Shown here piece after piece: positions 21,364-29,538 of a stretch of 36,145 nt of DNA. Under the pieces are notes generated by a model that did no database searches, was not told the origin of the DNA, and was given only the letters and a program-made list of their open reading frames with translations. The stretch comes from a bacterium (lineage in GTDB: Bacteria > Cyanobacteriota > Vampirovibrionia > Gastranaerophilales > Gastranaerophilaceae), in the NCBI GenBank assembly GCA_017505585.1, contig JAFVOZ010000003.1, positions 1 to 36,145 on the forward strand, written 5' to 3'. The translations under genes and the position numbers were made by a program. Numbering within the stretch: the first letter of the stretch is position 1; each line of letters starts with the position of its first letter.

Positions 21364-23409
21364 ATGTCTAATATATTTATAATAACCGAAGAAACCAAAA
21401 AGCTTTTTAATTGCACAAATTCTCTTGAAGATAAGGGGCACTGCTGTCTGTTTTCACACGGAAGTGATAATTTGATATTCACGCAAATTCAAGAATTTAT
21501 GCCTGATATCATAATTATCGATACAAAATTCCCGCAAGCAGGTCTTATCACAAGAAAAATTAAGGCTGATTTCAAAGGCTTTAACATTCAACTTCTTCTT
21601 GTAATCGGAGCTTTCGATGAACCGGATTACTTAGACCAAGTGGATGGCTTTGTGCTTGAACCCATAAGGGAAAACATACTGGAAGGCACGATTAATTCTC
21701 ATTTGAAAATCAAAAATTCACTCGACGAACTTGATAAAAACAATAAGGAAATTTCAAGAAACTTATATTCGCTAAATGCGCTGTATAACACAAGTTCACA
21801 ACTTGCAGGTACCTTGAACAGAGAAAAATTATGCAAAATCATGCTCGAAGGCTTAGAAAAAACTCTAAATTTCGATGTCGCTACCTTACTTGTATTCAAT
21901 AAAGATAAATTTGCAGATATTTATATAAATTCCCTTCACCAACCAACAGAAAGCCTGAAAGACGCACTTCAATTAAGATTATTGCTTGAATATAAAAACC
22001 TATATTCAACAGACTCCCTTCCTTATGAAATCGAATTAAAAAATGTAAATTTAATTCAAAACACAGGGAATTCAGCACAAATTTACGACCTCAAAGTATT
22101 TAACTTTGATAAATTAACATCTGAAATTAAAGTTGGGGAAGATTTCTTTGGGATTATTGAAATATATAGACAAAAACCATTCACAACAGAGGATAAAACC
22201 TGTTTTCAAACAATTGCAAATCAAATTCCACTACCACTTCGAAGTGCGAAACTTTACGAAGAAATTATTGAAAAAAATGCAATGCTTGAAAAGCTGGAAA
22301 AAATTAAATCAGAGTTTGTTTCGATTGTATCCCATGAATTAAGAACTCCGCTCACGCCGATTAACAACAGCTTAGCAATTGTACTCTCCGGTGAAGCGGG
22401 CGAAATAAGCAAAGATGCAGAAAACTTTATCAAAATGGCAAAAAGAAATATGCTTCGCTTATCTGATATCATTGAAGATTTGCTTGATTTATCAAGAGTA
22501 CAAACGGGGAAAATGGATATTGATTTCAAAAAATGCGAAATTCTGCCTTCGCTCGAGCTCGTCAAAGAAACATTTACTAAAAGTGCAGAAACTGCAGGAA
22601 TTGAGCTTAAGTTCCATTTTGAAGAAAACTTGCCAAAGCTTTACGCTGATTCAAGAAGGATAGAGCAGATTTTATCAAACCTTTTATCAAATGCTCTTAA
22701 ATTCACTCAAAAAGGCGGCAAAATTGAAGTTAGCGCAAGCAAAATAAACGCAAATTGCATTGACAAAAATAATTTGATAATGCCAAAAACAAAAATTATC
22801 AGAGATTATGTAAAAATCTCCGTAAAAGACACAGGGGTCGGCATAGAAAAAGAAAATATTGCAAAAATCTTCGATAAGTTCTCACAAATTGAAAACACAT
22901 TATCAAGAAAAGTTGGCGGAATCGGGCTTGGATTATCAATTTCGAAACACTTGATAGACAGCCACTTCGGCGCAATTGAAGTGATTAGCGAAAAAGATAA
23001 AGGTGCTGATTTTTGCGTATATTTACCTATAATGACAGATATTTTAAAATTTGAAATTGATACAACACGAGGGCTTCAAGAAGCTAAAAAATATTGTCTT
23101 GCGTATTTTAAAGAAACAAAAGATTGTGGCTTTTATGATGAAATTACAAAACTTGGTTTCATCAAAAATACAAAGCAAACAACAAGCCTAACTCTTGAAG
23201 ATGAAAAATTTATACACAGGTGGTTTTTCACACCGGAAATTGATAAAAATGTAACAATGTTTACACAAAAAGCAATTGAAAATGAACTCAAAAGCAATTT
23301 TTCAAAATGGGAAAAGTGTGATATAGTGTATAAAAAGGCTGACTTTGAAGACAGCAAAGATGATTTTGGAAAAATATTTAATTTAATTAATAAGATTTGG
23401 GAGTTATAA
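21364..23409 (+). CDS. hybrid-like sensor histidine kinase (pseudo-receiver, GAF, HisKA, HATPase)
   Basis: This codes for 681 residues with no membrane segment, so a cytoplasmic sensor. Residues 1-115 resemble a receiver domain (I-I-I-I-D-T-K-F-P with Asp53) but lack the N-terminal acidic pair. A GAF-like domain spans about 140-295. The dimerisation domain contains the phospho-acceptor H324 in S-I-V-S-H-E-L-R-T-P-L. The ATPase domain has the N box (N-L-L-S-N-A-L-K-F, 439-447), D-T-G-V-G (489-493), F-D-K-F (503-506) and G-I-G-L-G-L (519-524). About 120 residues after the kinase core (560-681) match nothing I know. A CheY-like regulator starts two bases after the stop, making that the likely partner. 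Confidence 0.9.
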   Translation: MSNIFIITEETKKLFNCTNSLEDKGHCCLFSHGSDNLIFTQIQEFMPDIIIIDTKFPQAGLITRKIKADFKGFNIQLLLVIGAFDEPDYLDQVDGFVLEPIRENILEGTINSHLKIKNSLDELDKNNKEISRNLYSLNALYNTSSQLAGTLNREKLCKIMLEGLEKTLNFDVATLLVFNKDKFADIYINSLHQPTESLKDALQLRLLLEYKNLYSTDSLPYEIELKNVNLIQNTGNSAQIYDLKVFNFDKLTSEIKVGEDFFGIIEIYRQKPFTTEDKTCFQTIANQIPLPLRSAKLYEEIIEKNAMLEKLEKIKSEFVSIVSHELRTPLTPINNSLAIVLSGEAGEISKDAENFIKMAKRNMLRLSDIIEDLLDLSRVQTGKMDIDFKKCEILPSLELVKETFTKSAETAGIELKFHFEENLPKLYADSRRIEQILSNLLSNALKFTQKGGKIEVSASKINANCIDKNNLIMPKTKIIRDYVKISVKDTGVGIEKENIAKIFDKFSQIENTLSRKVGGIGLGLSISKHLIDSHFGAIEVISEKDKGADFCVYLPIMTDILKFEIDTTRGLQEAKKYCLAYFKETKDCGFYDEITKLGFIKNTKQTTSLTLEDEKFIHRWFFTPEIDKNVTMFTQKAIENELKSNFSKWEKCDIVYKKADFEDSKDDFGKIFNLINKIWEL

Positions 23410-23411
23410 AA

Positions 23412-23780
23412 TTGGCTAAAATTTTAATCGTAGATGACGAACAAGATATTGTTGAAACAATGGTATTTATGCTCAAACAAAAAGGGTATGACTGCATTTG
23501 GGCGTATGACGGAGAAGAAGGTTTAAGGCTTGCAAAAGAGGAAGCACCGGACCTTATCATACTTGACGTTATGATGCCAAAAATTAATGGTTATAAAATT
23601 TGCAGACTTTTAAAATTTGATGCAAGATACAAACAAATTCCAATCATTATGATTACTGCTCGCGGTCAAGAGCAAGATAAAGCAATCGGCGAAGAAACCG
23701 GAGCAGATGAATATATCACAAAACCATTTGAGTTTTCAACAGTATTTGAAAAAATAGAACAACACTTAAAGGCGGTTTAA
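23412..23780 (+). CDS. single-domain (CheY-like) response regulator
   Basis: This codes for 122 residues from a TTG at 23412, preceded by GGGAG and two bases after the kinase stop. It is a lone receiver domain: I-L-I-V-D-D-E with the acidic pair, L-I-I-L-D-V-M-M-P with the phospho-acceptor Asp, I-M-I-T-A-R with the switch Thr and Y-I-T-K-P-F with the conserved Lys. With no output domain it must act by binding another protein; the ATPase-like gene that starts on the very next base is the obvious candidate. Confidence 0.94.
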   Translation: MAKILIVDDEQDIVETMVFMLKQKGYDCIWAYDGEEGLRLAKEEAPDLIILDVMMPKINGYKICRLLKFDARYKQIPIIMITARGQEQDKAIGEETGADEYITKPFEFSTVFEKIEQHLKAV

Positions 23781-25157
23781 TTGGATTTTGTCAGCAATAA
23801 AACAATCGAAAAACTAAAATATGATTTAGTTCGAGATAAATATGTAAGCTTCGAAGATATTGAGCATGCTCAAGAACTTGCTTACGCGCAAAATATTAAC
23901 ATTGGTCAAGCTCTCATAAACTCAGGCCTTATGAGCGAAGAAACCCTTTTGAAGTTCTTGGAAGATAAGCTTCATATTCCATACGTTGACCTTGACGGGT
24001 ATGAAATTGACAAAAGATGTTTAGATTTTATCAGCTTTAAGGAAGCACTTGCATACAAAATTTTGCCGTTATTTGAAATTGAAGACACTTTGACGGTTGC
24101 GATGAGCGACCCGCTCGACCTTTTTGCAATTGAAAATATAATTGAGCGAACCCAAAAGGTAATCGAACCCGTAATCACAAGTGAAAGTGGAATTTTAAGA
24201 AAAATCAATGAATATTATGAAACATCAAGCAAGGTAAAAGACATTGATTTTGCGGGCGACGCTGATTATGATTGGCGAGAAGAGCTTCATGCAAACGACC
24301 TGAGCGAAGAAAACATTCAAAATATTTTAAGAGCAATTCTAAAAACTGCAATCGTGAAAAATGTTCACGAGCTTTATTTTGAGCAAAATGAAGAAAATTT
24401 AGCCGTGAAAGTTAAAATAGGATATGATTTTCAAGATATCGGGGCGATTCCAAACCTTCTTGCAAACTCGTTTATCACAAAATTAAAAACAATCTCAGGG
24501 CTTGACCCGACGGTTAACGAAATTCCACAACTCGGAAAACTAAATTTTAATGTAGATAATAAAACATTAACAGCAAGCGTTTCAGCTTTCCCAACAATTG
24601 CTGGCGAAAGAATTGCGCTTAAAATTTACCACCCGCCAAGAAATATTGGCACAATTTTTGAACCAGAAAAAGCAAGCTACATCAAAGAGCAATTAAATAA
24701 ATCCGGTATCGTGCTTGTTTGTGGCGGCTCTTTAAGCGGAAAAACACACTTGATTTATTCAATGTTGACAGATTTAATTCCTGAAAACAAAACCGTTATG
24801 ACGCTTGAATCCATTGCAAAATACAAAATTCCAAACATTTATCAGTGCGAATTAAGCGAAAACATTGGCTTCAACCTTGATAAAGCAATGCGCTTCATTG
24901 AATTTCAATCACCTAATATTATTTATTTTGAAGGCATTTCAACAAAAGAAGGTTTTGACTATTTCACCTCGCTTGCACTCAAAGAAAAAACTGTTCTTAC
25001 AGAGTTTTACGCAGAAAATATTGAAGATTTGAGAACAAAATTCTCGCACCCTGAATTTTCTTTGTTTAAATCCGTTATTAACACTTTAATCTTTATCCAC
25101 AACAAAGATAGTATTGAAATTTTTGATAAAGAAAATTTAAAAAGGTATTTAATTTAA
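23781..25157 (+). CDS. degenerate GspE/PilB-type assembly ATPase
   Basis: This codes for 458 residues from a TTG that directly follows the previous stop, with AAGG upstream inside the response-regulator gene. Residues about 25-150 form the N-terminal MshEN/GSPII_E_N domain (I-G-Q-A-L-I-N-S-G-L, then I-P-Y-V-D-L and L-T-V-A-M-S-D-P). The ATPase part keeps Walker A as G-G-S-L-S-G-K-T (315-322) and the P-T-I-A-G-E-R-I-A-L-K-I segment. The rest has drifted: the usual A-S-D-I-H is V-H-E-L-Y, Walker B P-D-x-I-L-x-G-E-I-R-D is P-N-I-I-Y-F-E-G-I-S-T, and the histidine box T-L-H-T-N is T-E-F-Y-A-E-N. The zinc C-x-x-C pair is absent. It may bind ATP but be a poor motor, perhaps a regulatory or signalling relative controlled by the adjacent CheY-like protein. 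Confidence 0.82.
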   Translation: MDFVSNKTIEKLKYDLVRDKYVSFEDIEHAQELAYAQNINIGQALINSGLMSEETLLKFLEDKLHIPYVDLDGYEIDKRCLDFISFKEALAYKILPLFEIEDTLTVAMSDPLDLFAIENIIERTQKVIEPVITSESGILRKINEYYETSSKVKDIDFAGDADYDWREELHANDLSEENIQNILRAILKTAIVKNVHELYFEQNEENLAVKVKIGYDFQDIGAIPNLLANSFITKLKTISGLDPTVNEIPQLGKLNFNVDNKTLTASVSAFPTIAGERIALKIYHPPRNIGTIFEPEKASYIKEQLNKSGIVLVCGGSLSGKTHLIYSMLTDLIPENKTVMTLESIAKYKIPNIYQCELSENIGFNLDKAMRFIEFQSPNIIYFEGISTKEGFDYFTSLALKEKTVLTEFYAENIEDLRTKFSHPEFSLFKSVINTLIFIHNKDSIEIFDKENLKRYLI

Positions 25158-25178
25158 TTTAATTTGCATAAATTCTGA

Positions 25179-26024
25179 TTATTTCTTTTTGCAAATTGAA
25201 TTAAAAGCTTCTTCACCTGCCATTTGAACAAGCACTTGCCTTGCGCTCCAAAGTTCTGTGCTCACAGAAGTTAAATCATTTTGCGCATTTCTTAAGTAAA
25301 CATCTGCAATAATTTGTTCTTCTCTTGGAGCATTTTTTGAGGCTTCGAAAATTTGTTCTCTTTTTTTCAAATTATCCAATTGCATATTATAAGTTTTTTC
25401 TTTTTTCTTGTAGTCAAAATAAGAAATAAGCAAGTTTTCCTGCAGTGCATCTATTTTTCTAACAAGCAAAACCATTGCGGTATCTGTTACTTTGGTGAAT
25501 TTATAATTTGCTTCATTAGGGTTTTGAGAAAGCGCGTTAATCAAACTGCCGCCCGCAAGTGCGCCTGACGCTAAATACGGATTAGAACTGAATGCGGTGC
25601 CTGCAATTGTTGAAAAACTTGCAATCGGCTTAATTATTTTTTTAAGCATTGTGTCATTAGGTTTATTTTCATCAGGGTTTGAAAGCTTGTAAATCGCATA
25701 TCTTACTGTTTCACTTTTACTTGCAACGCCATGCCACAAGGTTTCTAAATCAGAAAGAACAACATCTTCTTCAAGTTCTAAGTCATATAAAATATCATCG
25801 GCAATTTTTTTCAGACTCAAATCCGCATAAGTTAATGAATTATCTATTTTTTTATCAGAAACGGCTTTCACCTCTTGAACAGTTTTTGCAGTGCTCTCAA
25901 TTGGCGTTTCAGGAGTGTCAGATAACCCCATTCTGTTTTCAGGTGACATCGGGTAATCAAGTTCAGTAGCAAAAGCGCAAGTAGCAATAAACATCGACAA
26001 CAAAACTGCAAAAAACTTTCTCAT
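25179..26024 (-). CDS. exported protein, paralogue of the next gene
   Basis: This codes for 281 residues with a signal peptide (M-R-K-F-F-A-V-L-L to C-A-F-A, about 1-19). After a Thr/Pro-rich linker comes a segment, L-S-D-L-E-T-L-W-H-G-V-A-S-K-S-E, that aligns with the neighbouring protein's V-K-D-L-E-K-L-W-A-A-T-A-E-K-N, followed in both by K-L-x-x-P. A small hydrophobic G/A/S-rich region lies near 140-165. The C-terminal 100 residues are a long helix or coiled coil (D-A-L-Q-E-N-L-L-I-S-Y-F-D-Y-K-K-K). The helical C-terminus superficially recalls outer-membrane-efflux coiled coils, but no family is recognised. Start and stop of the pair overlap by four bases. Convergent with the ATPase gene, 21 bases apart. 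Confidence 0.7.
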   Translation of the reverse strand: MRKFFAVLLSMFIATCAFATELDYPMSPENRMGLSDTPETPIESTAKTVQEVKAVSDKKIDNSLTYADLSLKKIADDILYDLELEEDVVLSDLETLWHGVASKSETVRYAIYKLSNPDENKPNDTMLKKIIKPIASFSTIAGTAFSSNPYLASGALAGGSLINALSQNPNEANYKFTKVTDTAMVLLVRKIDALQENLLISYFDYKKKEKTYNMQLDNLKKREQIFEASKNAPREEQIIADVYLRNAQNDLTSVSTELWSARQVLVQMAGEEAFNSICKKK

Positions 26025-26881
26025 TTTTGCACCTCATTTATGTTTTTTACCTTGGTTTTTAAATCTTTAACATCAACACCTGTCATATCCAGATTATATT
26101 GAACAAGTTCAAGCTCTTTAACTGTTTTTTGACCCGCATATCTTTCGAGCAACGCCTGATATTTTTTAACATTTTCAATCTCAGCAGCTTCTTTTATTTT
26201 AACGCTGTCCCAAAGGGCTGACGCGACCGCAATTTCCAAAGTGTCATTCATATTAAGCGCAGTATTGTAATTCTTATTGTAAAGCAACATCTGGCTTCTG
26301 ATTTCTTTTAGACGAAGCAGACTCCCCTTGTAACCATAATAGCTGTTTACAATATTATCTTGAAGTTCTTCAATAAGCGTCGCAAGCTCAAGCATTTCGG
26401 TGTCCGTAAGCGGCGAATCTTTTAATTTATTATAATTTTCACGGTTTATTAAATTGTTTGCAAGTCTTGCGCCCGCATAAGAAGCTGATTGAATCGCATA
26501 ATTTGACCCCATAAAAGAAGGTAACATTGAAGCACCCGAGATAAGCGCGGACAAACTTTTTGCCATTAAAGAAGAATGAATTCTTCTTTGCTCCTCAGGA
26601 ATTGCAAGCTTTTGGAGTGAGAATTTTATAATTTGATTTTTCTCAGCTGTTGCAGCCCATAATTTTTCCAAATCCTTTACGTCGGATTCTTGCTGCTTAT
26701 TTATTACCATCTGAGCATCTTCGGCATTGTTTATAAAAAGGCTACCCGTAATTTTTCGAGGTTTTTCGGAATAAATAATCTCGGGTTTTTGAACATTTTC
26801 GTCAAGCGTAATTTCGCCTTCAAAAGCAAATGCGGGCAAAGCCAACGAACAAATTAAAAATGTCGCAAAAAACCTCTTCAT
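26021..26881 (-). CDS. exported protein, paralogue of the preceding gene
   Basis: This codes for 286 residues from the ATG at 26879-26881 (M-K-R-F-F-A-T-F); a TTG at 26899 would add six residues. The signal peptide ends A-F-A-F at about 19. The body has the shared D-L-E-K-L-W motif near 72, a G/A/S-rich hydrophobic region near 115-140 (S-A-L-I-S-G-A-S-M-L), and a long helical C-terminus including E-L-Q-D-N-I-V-N-S-Y-Y-G-Y-K, which matches E-N-L-L-I-S-Y-F-D-Y-K in the paralogue. It overlaps its paralogue in ATGA style, so they are made together and may form a heteromer in the envelope. Function unknown. Confidence 0.7.
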   Translation of the reverse strand: MKRFFATFLICSLALPAFAFEGEITLDENVQKPEIIYSEKPRKITGSLFINNAEDAQMVINKQQESDVKDLEKLWAATAEKNQIIKFSLQKLAIPEEQRRIHSSLMAKSLSALISGASMLPSFMGSNYAIQSASYAGARLANNLINRENYNKLKDSPLTDTEMLELATLIEELQDNIVNSYYGYKGSLLRLKEIRSQMLLYNKNYNTALNMNDTLEIAVASALWDSVKIKEAAEIENVKKYQALLERYAGQKTVKELELVQYNLDMTGVDVKDLKTKVKNINEVQK

Positions 26882-26905
26882 AATAATTTTATAGCACAAG
26901 CAAGC

Positions 26906-27439
26906 CTAATAATCGAATGAAGATTGATTATCTTCTTCATCATCTAAAGATGACAAATCTTTCGCGTAAGTTGTATCGAATTCATCGGGCAATTTATCGT
27001 TATCAGGCCAAATTGTACCGTCATCAAATCTTGTTGCATTCAATGTTTCGCAATTTGAAAAATCGCTATCAGTCAAGTCCGCTTCATTCAATTGTGCGCC
27101 GGTCATATCAGCTTCTGAGAAATTGCAATAATTAACAACAGAATAGCTTAAATCTGCGCCGGTTAAATTTGCACAAGTAAAATCGCATTCGGTGAAATTT
27201 GCTCTTGAAAAATTCACGCCTGATAAATCAGCTTCCGCAAAATTAACTTCAGTCAAATTACTTTGAGAAAAGTCTGAACCCGTTAAATCGCAACCCGAAA
27301 AATCTGCTTGCGAAATTTCAGCATCACCAAGTTCAAGCTCAGATAAATCAAGGCTTCCTTGTGAATTTTTAATTTCATTAAATTCAGGAATATTAGTTAA
27401 TAACAATTTAAAAAGTTCATCTTTTGAATATTTAGCCAT
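26906..27439 (-). CDS. pentapeptide-repeat protein
   Basis: This codes for 177 residues from the ATG at 27437-27439, with AAGG upstream. Residues about 37-137 are some twenty tandem A(D/N)LxX/xF units (A-D-F-S-G-C-D-L-T-G-S-D-F, A-D-L-S-G-V-N-F), predicted to fold as a right-handed quadrilateral beta helix. They end in the common A-T-R-F-D-D-G-T-I-W-P cap. A helical N-terminus (Y-S-K-D-E-L-F-K-L-L-L) and an acidic, Asp-rich tail flank them. There is no signal peptide, so it is cytoplasmic. Some members mimic DNA and inhibit gyrase; nothing here shows that. It sits in a minus-strand run between the NarL-type regulator and the exported paralogues. Confidence 0.92.
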   Translation of the reverse strand: MAKYSKDELFKLLLTNIPEFNEIKNSQGSLDLSELELGDAEISQADFSGCDLTGSDFSQSNLTEVNFAEADLSGVNFSRANFTECDFTCANLTGADLSYSVVNYCNFSEADMTGAQLNEADLTDSDFSNCETLNATRFDDGTIWPDNDKLPDEFDTTYAKDLSSLDDEEDNQSSFDY

Positions 27440-27449
27440 ATCTTTTCCC

Positions 27450-28076
27450 TTATAATATACCAATTTGTTGAGCAAGAAGTATTGCTTGCACCCTATTTTC
27501 TACATTTAATTTTTTATAGATGTTATTAAGATGTGATTTAACAGTCACTTCTTTTATAAATAGTTTAGCAGAAATATCAGCATTTGTTGCGCCCTTTACA
27601 AGTAATTTCAAAATTTCCGTTTCTTTATTTGTGAGCGAATTGGACATTTCAAGCGTCGCTTTATTTGGGGCTTTTGGTTCTTTTGCACTTTCTTTGCCCC
27701 ATTTAGTGCGCCTCAAACATGCCTCAATTCTTGCAAGAAGATTAGGGAGAACAAAAGGCTTCACTATGTAATCATCTGCACCAAATTTCAAGCCAGAAAT
27801 TTGTTTTTGAACTTCATCAACCGAAGTTAGCATAATGATTGGAATTTTGTTATATTTTTCCTGACTTCTAATGAGTTTCAATGTTTCCCAGCCGTCCATA
27901 ATCGGCATAACAACATCAAGCAAAATAATATCAAATTGAATGTCTGATTTAGCAAGGGTTTTAATAGCATCTTTGCCATTTTCTGCAACGCGAACTTCAT
28001 AGCCATACATAGGAAGTGCATCCGCTAAAAGCTTTGCATTATCATCAACTATCAAAATATTACCTAAACCACTCAT
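27450..28076 (-). CDS. NarL/FixJ-type response regulator
   Basis: This codes for 208 residues. The receiver domain (1-120) has I-L-I-V-D-D-N, D-I-I-L-L-D-V-V-M-P with the phospho-acceptor Asp, I-M-L-T-S-V and Y-I-V-K-P-F. The C-terminal LuxR-type HTH runs from L-T-N-K-E-T-E-I-L-K-L-L to V-K-S-H-L-N-N-I-Y-K-K-L-N-V, the DNA-recognition region. Its start lies eight bases after the previous regulator's stop, and no kinase gene is adjacent, so both are orphan regulators in the window. Confidence 0.93.
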   Translation of the reverse strand: MSGLGNILIVDDNAKLLADALPMYGYEVRVAENGKDAIKTLAKSDIQFDIILLDVVMPIMDGWETLKLIRSQEKYNKIPIIMLTSVDEVQKQISGLKFGADDYIVKPFVLPNLLARIEACLRRTKWGKESAKEPKAPNKATLEMSNSLTNKETEILKLLVKGATNADISAKLFIKEVTVKSHLNNIYKKLNVENRVQAILLAQQIGIL

Positions 28077-28084
28077 TTTCCACC

Positions 28085-28735
28085 TTAAATATTATCGTTT
28101 ATTGCCTTAATTGCCGCTTGTGTTCTATCTTCAACGCCTAACTTTTGAAGAATAGAGCACACGTGAACCTTTGTTGTATTTACTTTTATATTTAATTTTT
28201 TTGAAATTTCGTTATTTGAATTGCCTTCTTTTATAAGCTCGAGCACCTTTTTCTCTTTTGCGGTTAAGTTGTAAACATTTTTATTAACTTTTAGCTCGCG
28301 CCCGCCATTAACCGCACGCATTGCCTGTTGTACATATTCAGAAACAACAGGGTCAAACCACATAGAACCATCCCGAACATCTTTAATTAATTCGATTAAT
28401 TTTTCCGGCCTGATGTCTTTAGAACAATAAGCACTAATCCCTGCTTCCAGACACTTTGTAACTTCAACTTTTTCACTGTGCGAAGTGATGATTATAACCC
28501 TTATATCTTTATGGATTTTCTTGATTTCTTGAGTAGCACGAACCCCGTTTATTCCTGGCAAACCCAAATCCATAAGAACAATGTCAATTTTATGGTTATT
28601 TAAAATATCGTACCCAATTGACGCATCAGGTGCTTCAAAAATCTCGCCGATAAAATCTTGATCACGAAGAGATGTTTTAAGAGCAAAACGCGTAAGTGCG
28701 TGGTCTTCAACTATGAGTACATTAATTTTTTCCAT
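28085..28735 (-). CDS. NarL/FixJ-type response regulator
   Basis: This codes for 216 residues. Receiver features are V-L-I-V-E-D-H, I-V-L-M-D-L-G-L-P-G with the phospho-acceptor Asp, I-I-I-T-S-H and Y-C-S-K-D-I. The LuxR-type HTH starts L-T-A-K-E-K-K-V-L-E-L-I and ends T-T-K-V-H-V-C-S-I-L-Q-K-L-G-V. It is the first gene of a five-gene minus-strand run (regulator, regulator, pentapeptide protein, two exported paralogues) with gaps of at most 24 bases. There is no ribosome-binding site; a promoter ends six bases before the ATG. Confidence 0.93.
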   Translation of the reverse strand: MEKINVLIVEDHALTRFALKTSLRDQDFIGEIFEAPDASIGYDILNNHKIDIVLMDLGLPGINGVRATQEIKKIHKDIRVIIITSHSEKVEVTKCLEAGISAYCSKDIRPEKLIELIKDVRDGSMWFDPVVSEYVQQAMRAVNGGRELKVNKNVYNLTAKEKKVLELIKEGNSNNEISKKLNIKVNTTKVHVCSILQKLGVEDRTQAAIKAINDNI

Positions 28736-28741
28736 AAAAAA

Positions 28742-28770
28742 ATTATAGTCATATTGTGCCCATATTGCAA
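28742..28770 (-). promoter_or_regulatory. promoter placing transcription start on the regulator's ATG (leaderless)
   Basis: On the minus strand TTGCAA (28765-28770), exactly 17 bases, TATAAT (28742-28747), then six Ts and the ATG at 28735. The expected start of transcription, about seven bases past TATAAT, is the A of the start codon. No Shine-Dalgarno fits in between. Confidence 0.6.
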
Positions 28771-28782
28771 GCGTTTTAAGTT

Positions 28783-29538
28783 CTAACGAACAGAAATTCC
28801 AGAGCTTTTCAATTCTGCCTTAAGTTTTTCTACGGGCAAAGTATTGTAATGAAAAATTGAAGCTGCAAGAGCAGCCGAAACATTTGTTTTTTCAAATACT
28901 TCAACAAAATGCTTGTAATCAGCCCCAGCACCACCCGATGCAATAACGGGAATTTTAACAATATCTGCCACAAGTTTGTTCATCTCTATATCAAAACCCG
29001 AGTTTGTGCCATCTTTATCCATTGAAGTAAGCAAAATTTCGCCTGCGCCCAATTCTTCAACTCTCTTTGCCCAATCTGCAAGTTTTAACCCTGTGTTTAC
29101 CTTGCCCGCGTTTATAAAAACATAGTAATCACCGTCAATAAATTTTGCGTCGATTGCAACCACAATGCATTGCGAGCCAAAATAAGAACTTGCTTCTTTG
29201 ACCAAATCAGGATTTTTAACAGCCTCTGAGTTTATTGAAATTTTATCTGCACCAGAAGCCAAAATTGCCTTAATATCCTCAACTGTTTTTATGCCACCGC
29301 CGACGGTGAATGGGATATGAATTCTTTGAGCAATTTTATCAACAAGCTCAATAATTGTTTTGCGTTTATCAATTGTTGCCGTAATATCAAGAAAAACAAG
29401 TTCATCCGCGCCTTGTTCGGAATACTTTTCAGCAAGTTCAACCGCATCACCTGCGTGTTTGAGGTTTAAAAAATTAACCCCTTTAACACAAACTCCGTCT
29501 TTAACATCAAGGCAAGGTATAATTCTTTTTGTTATCAT
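28783..29538 (-). CDS. hisF: imidazole glycerol phosphate synthase cyclase subunit
   Basis: This codes for 251 residues, the normal length. HisF uses ammonia delivered by HisH to convert PRFAR to imidazole glycerol phosphate and AICAR, in histidine synthesis. The (beta/alpha)8 barrel is complete: C-L-D-V-K with catalytic Asp11, E-L-V-F-L-D-I-T-A-T near 46, the phosphate-binding F-T-V-G-G-G-I (77-83), A-I-D-A-K with Asp130, and A-S-G-G-A-G-A near 200. No other his gene is in the window. Its ATG shares one base with the stop of the diguanylate-cyclase gene (TAATG), so the two are translationally coupled. Confidence 0.97.
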   Translation of the reverse strand: MITKRIIPCLDVKDGVCVKGVNFLNLKHAGDAVELAEKYSEQGADELVFLDITATIDKRKTIIELVDKIAQRIHIPFTVGGGIKTVEDIKAILASGADKISINSEAVKNPDLVKEASSYFGSQCIVVAIDAKFIDGDYYVFINAGKVNTGLKLADWAKRVEELGAGEILLTSMDKDGTNSGFDIEMNKLVADIVKIPVIASGGAGADYKHFVEVFEKTNVSAALAASIFHYNTLPVEKLKAELKSSGISVR

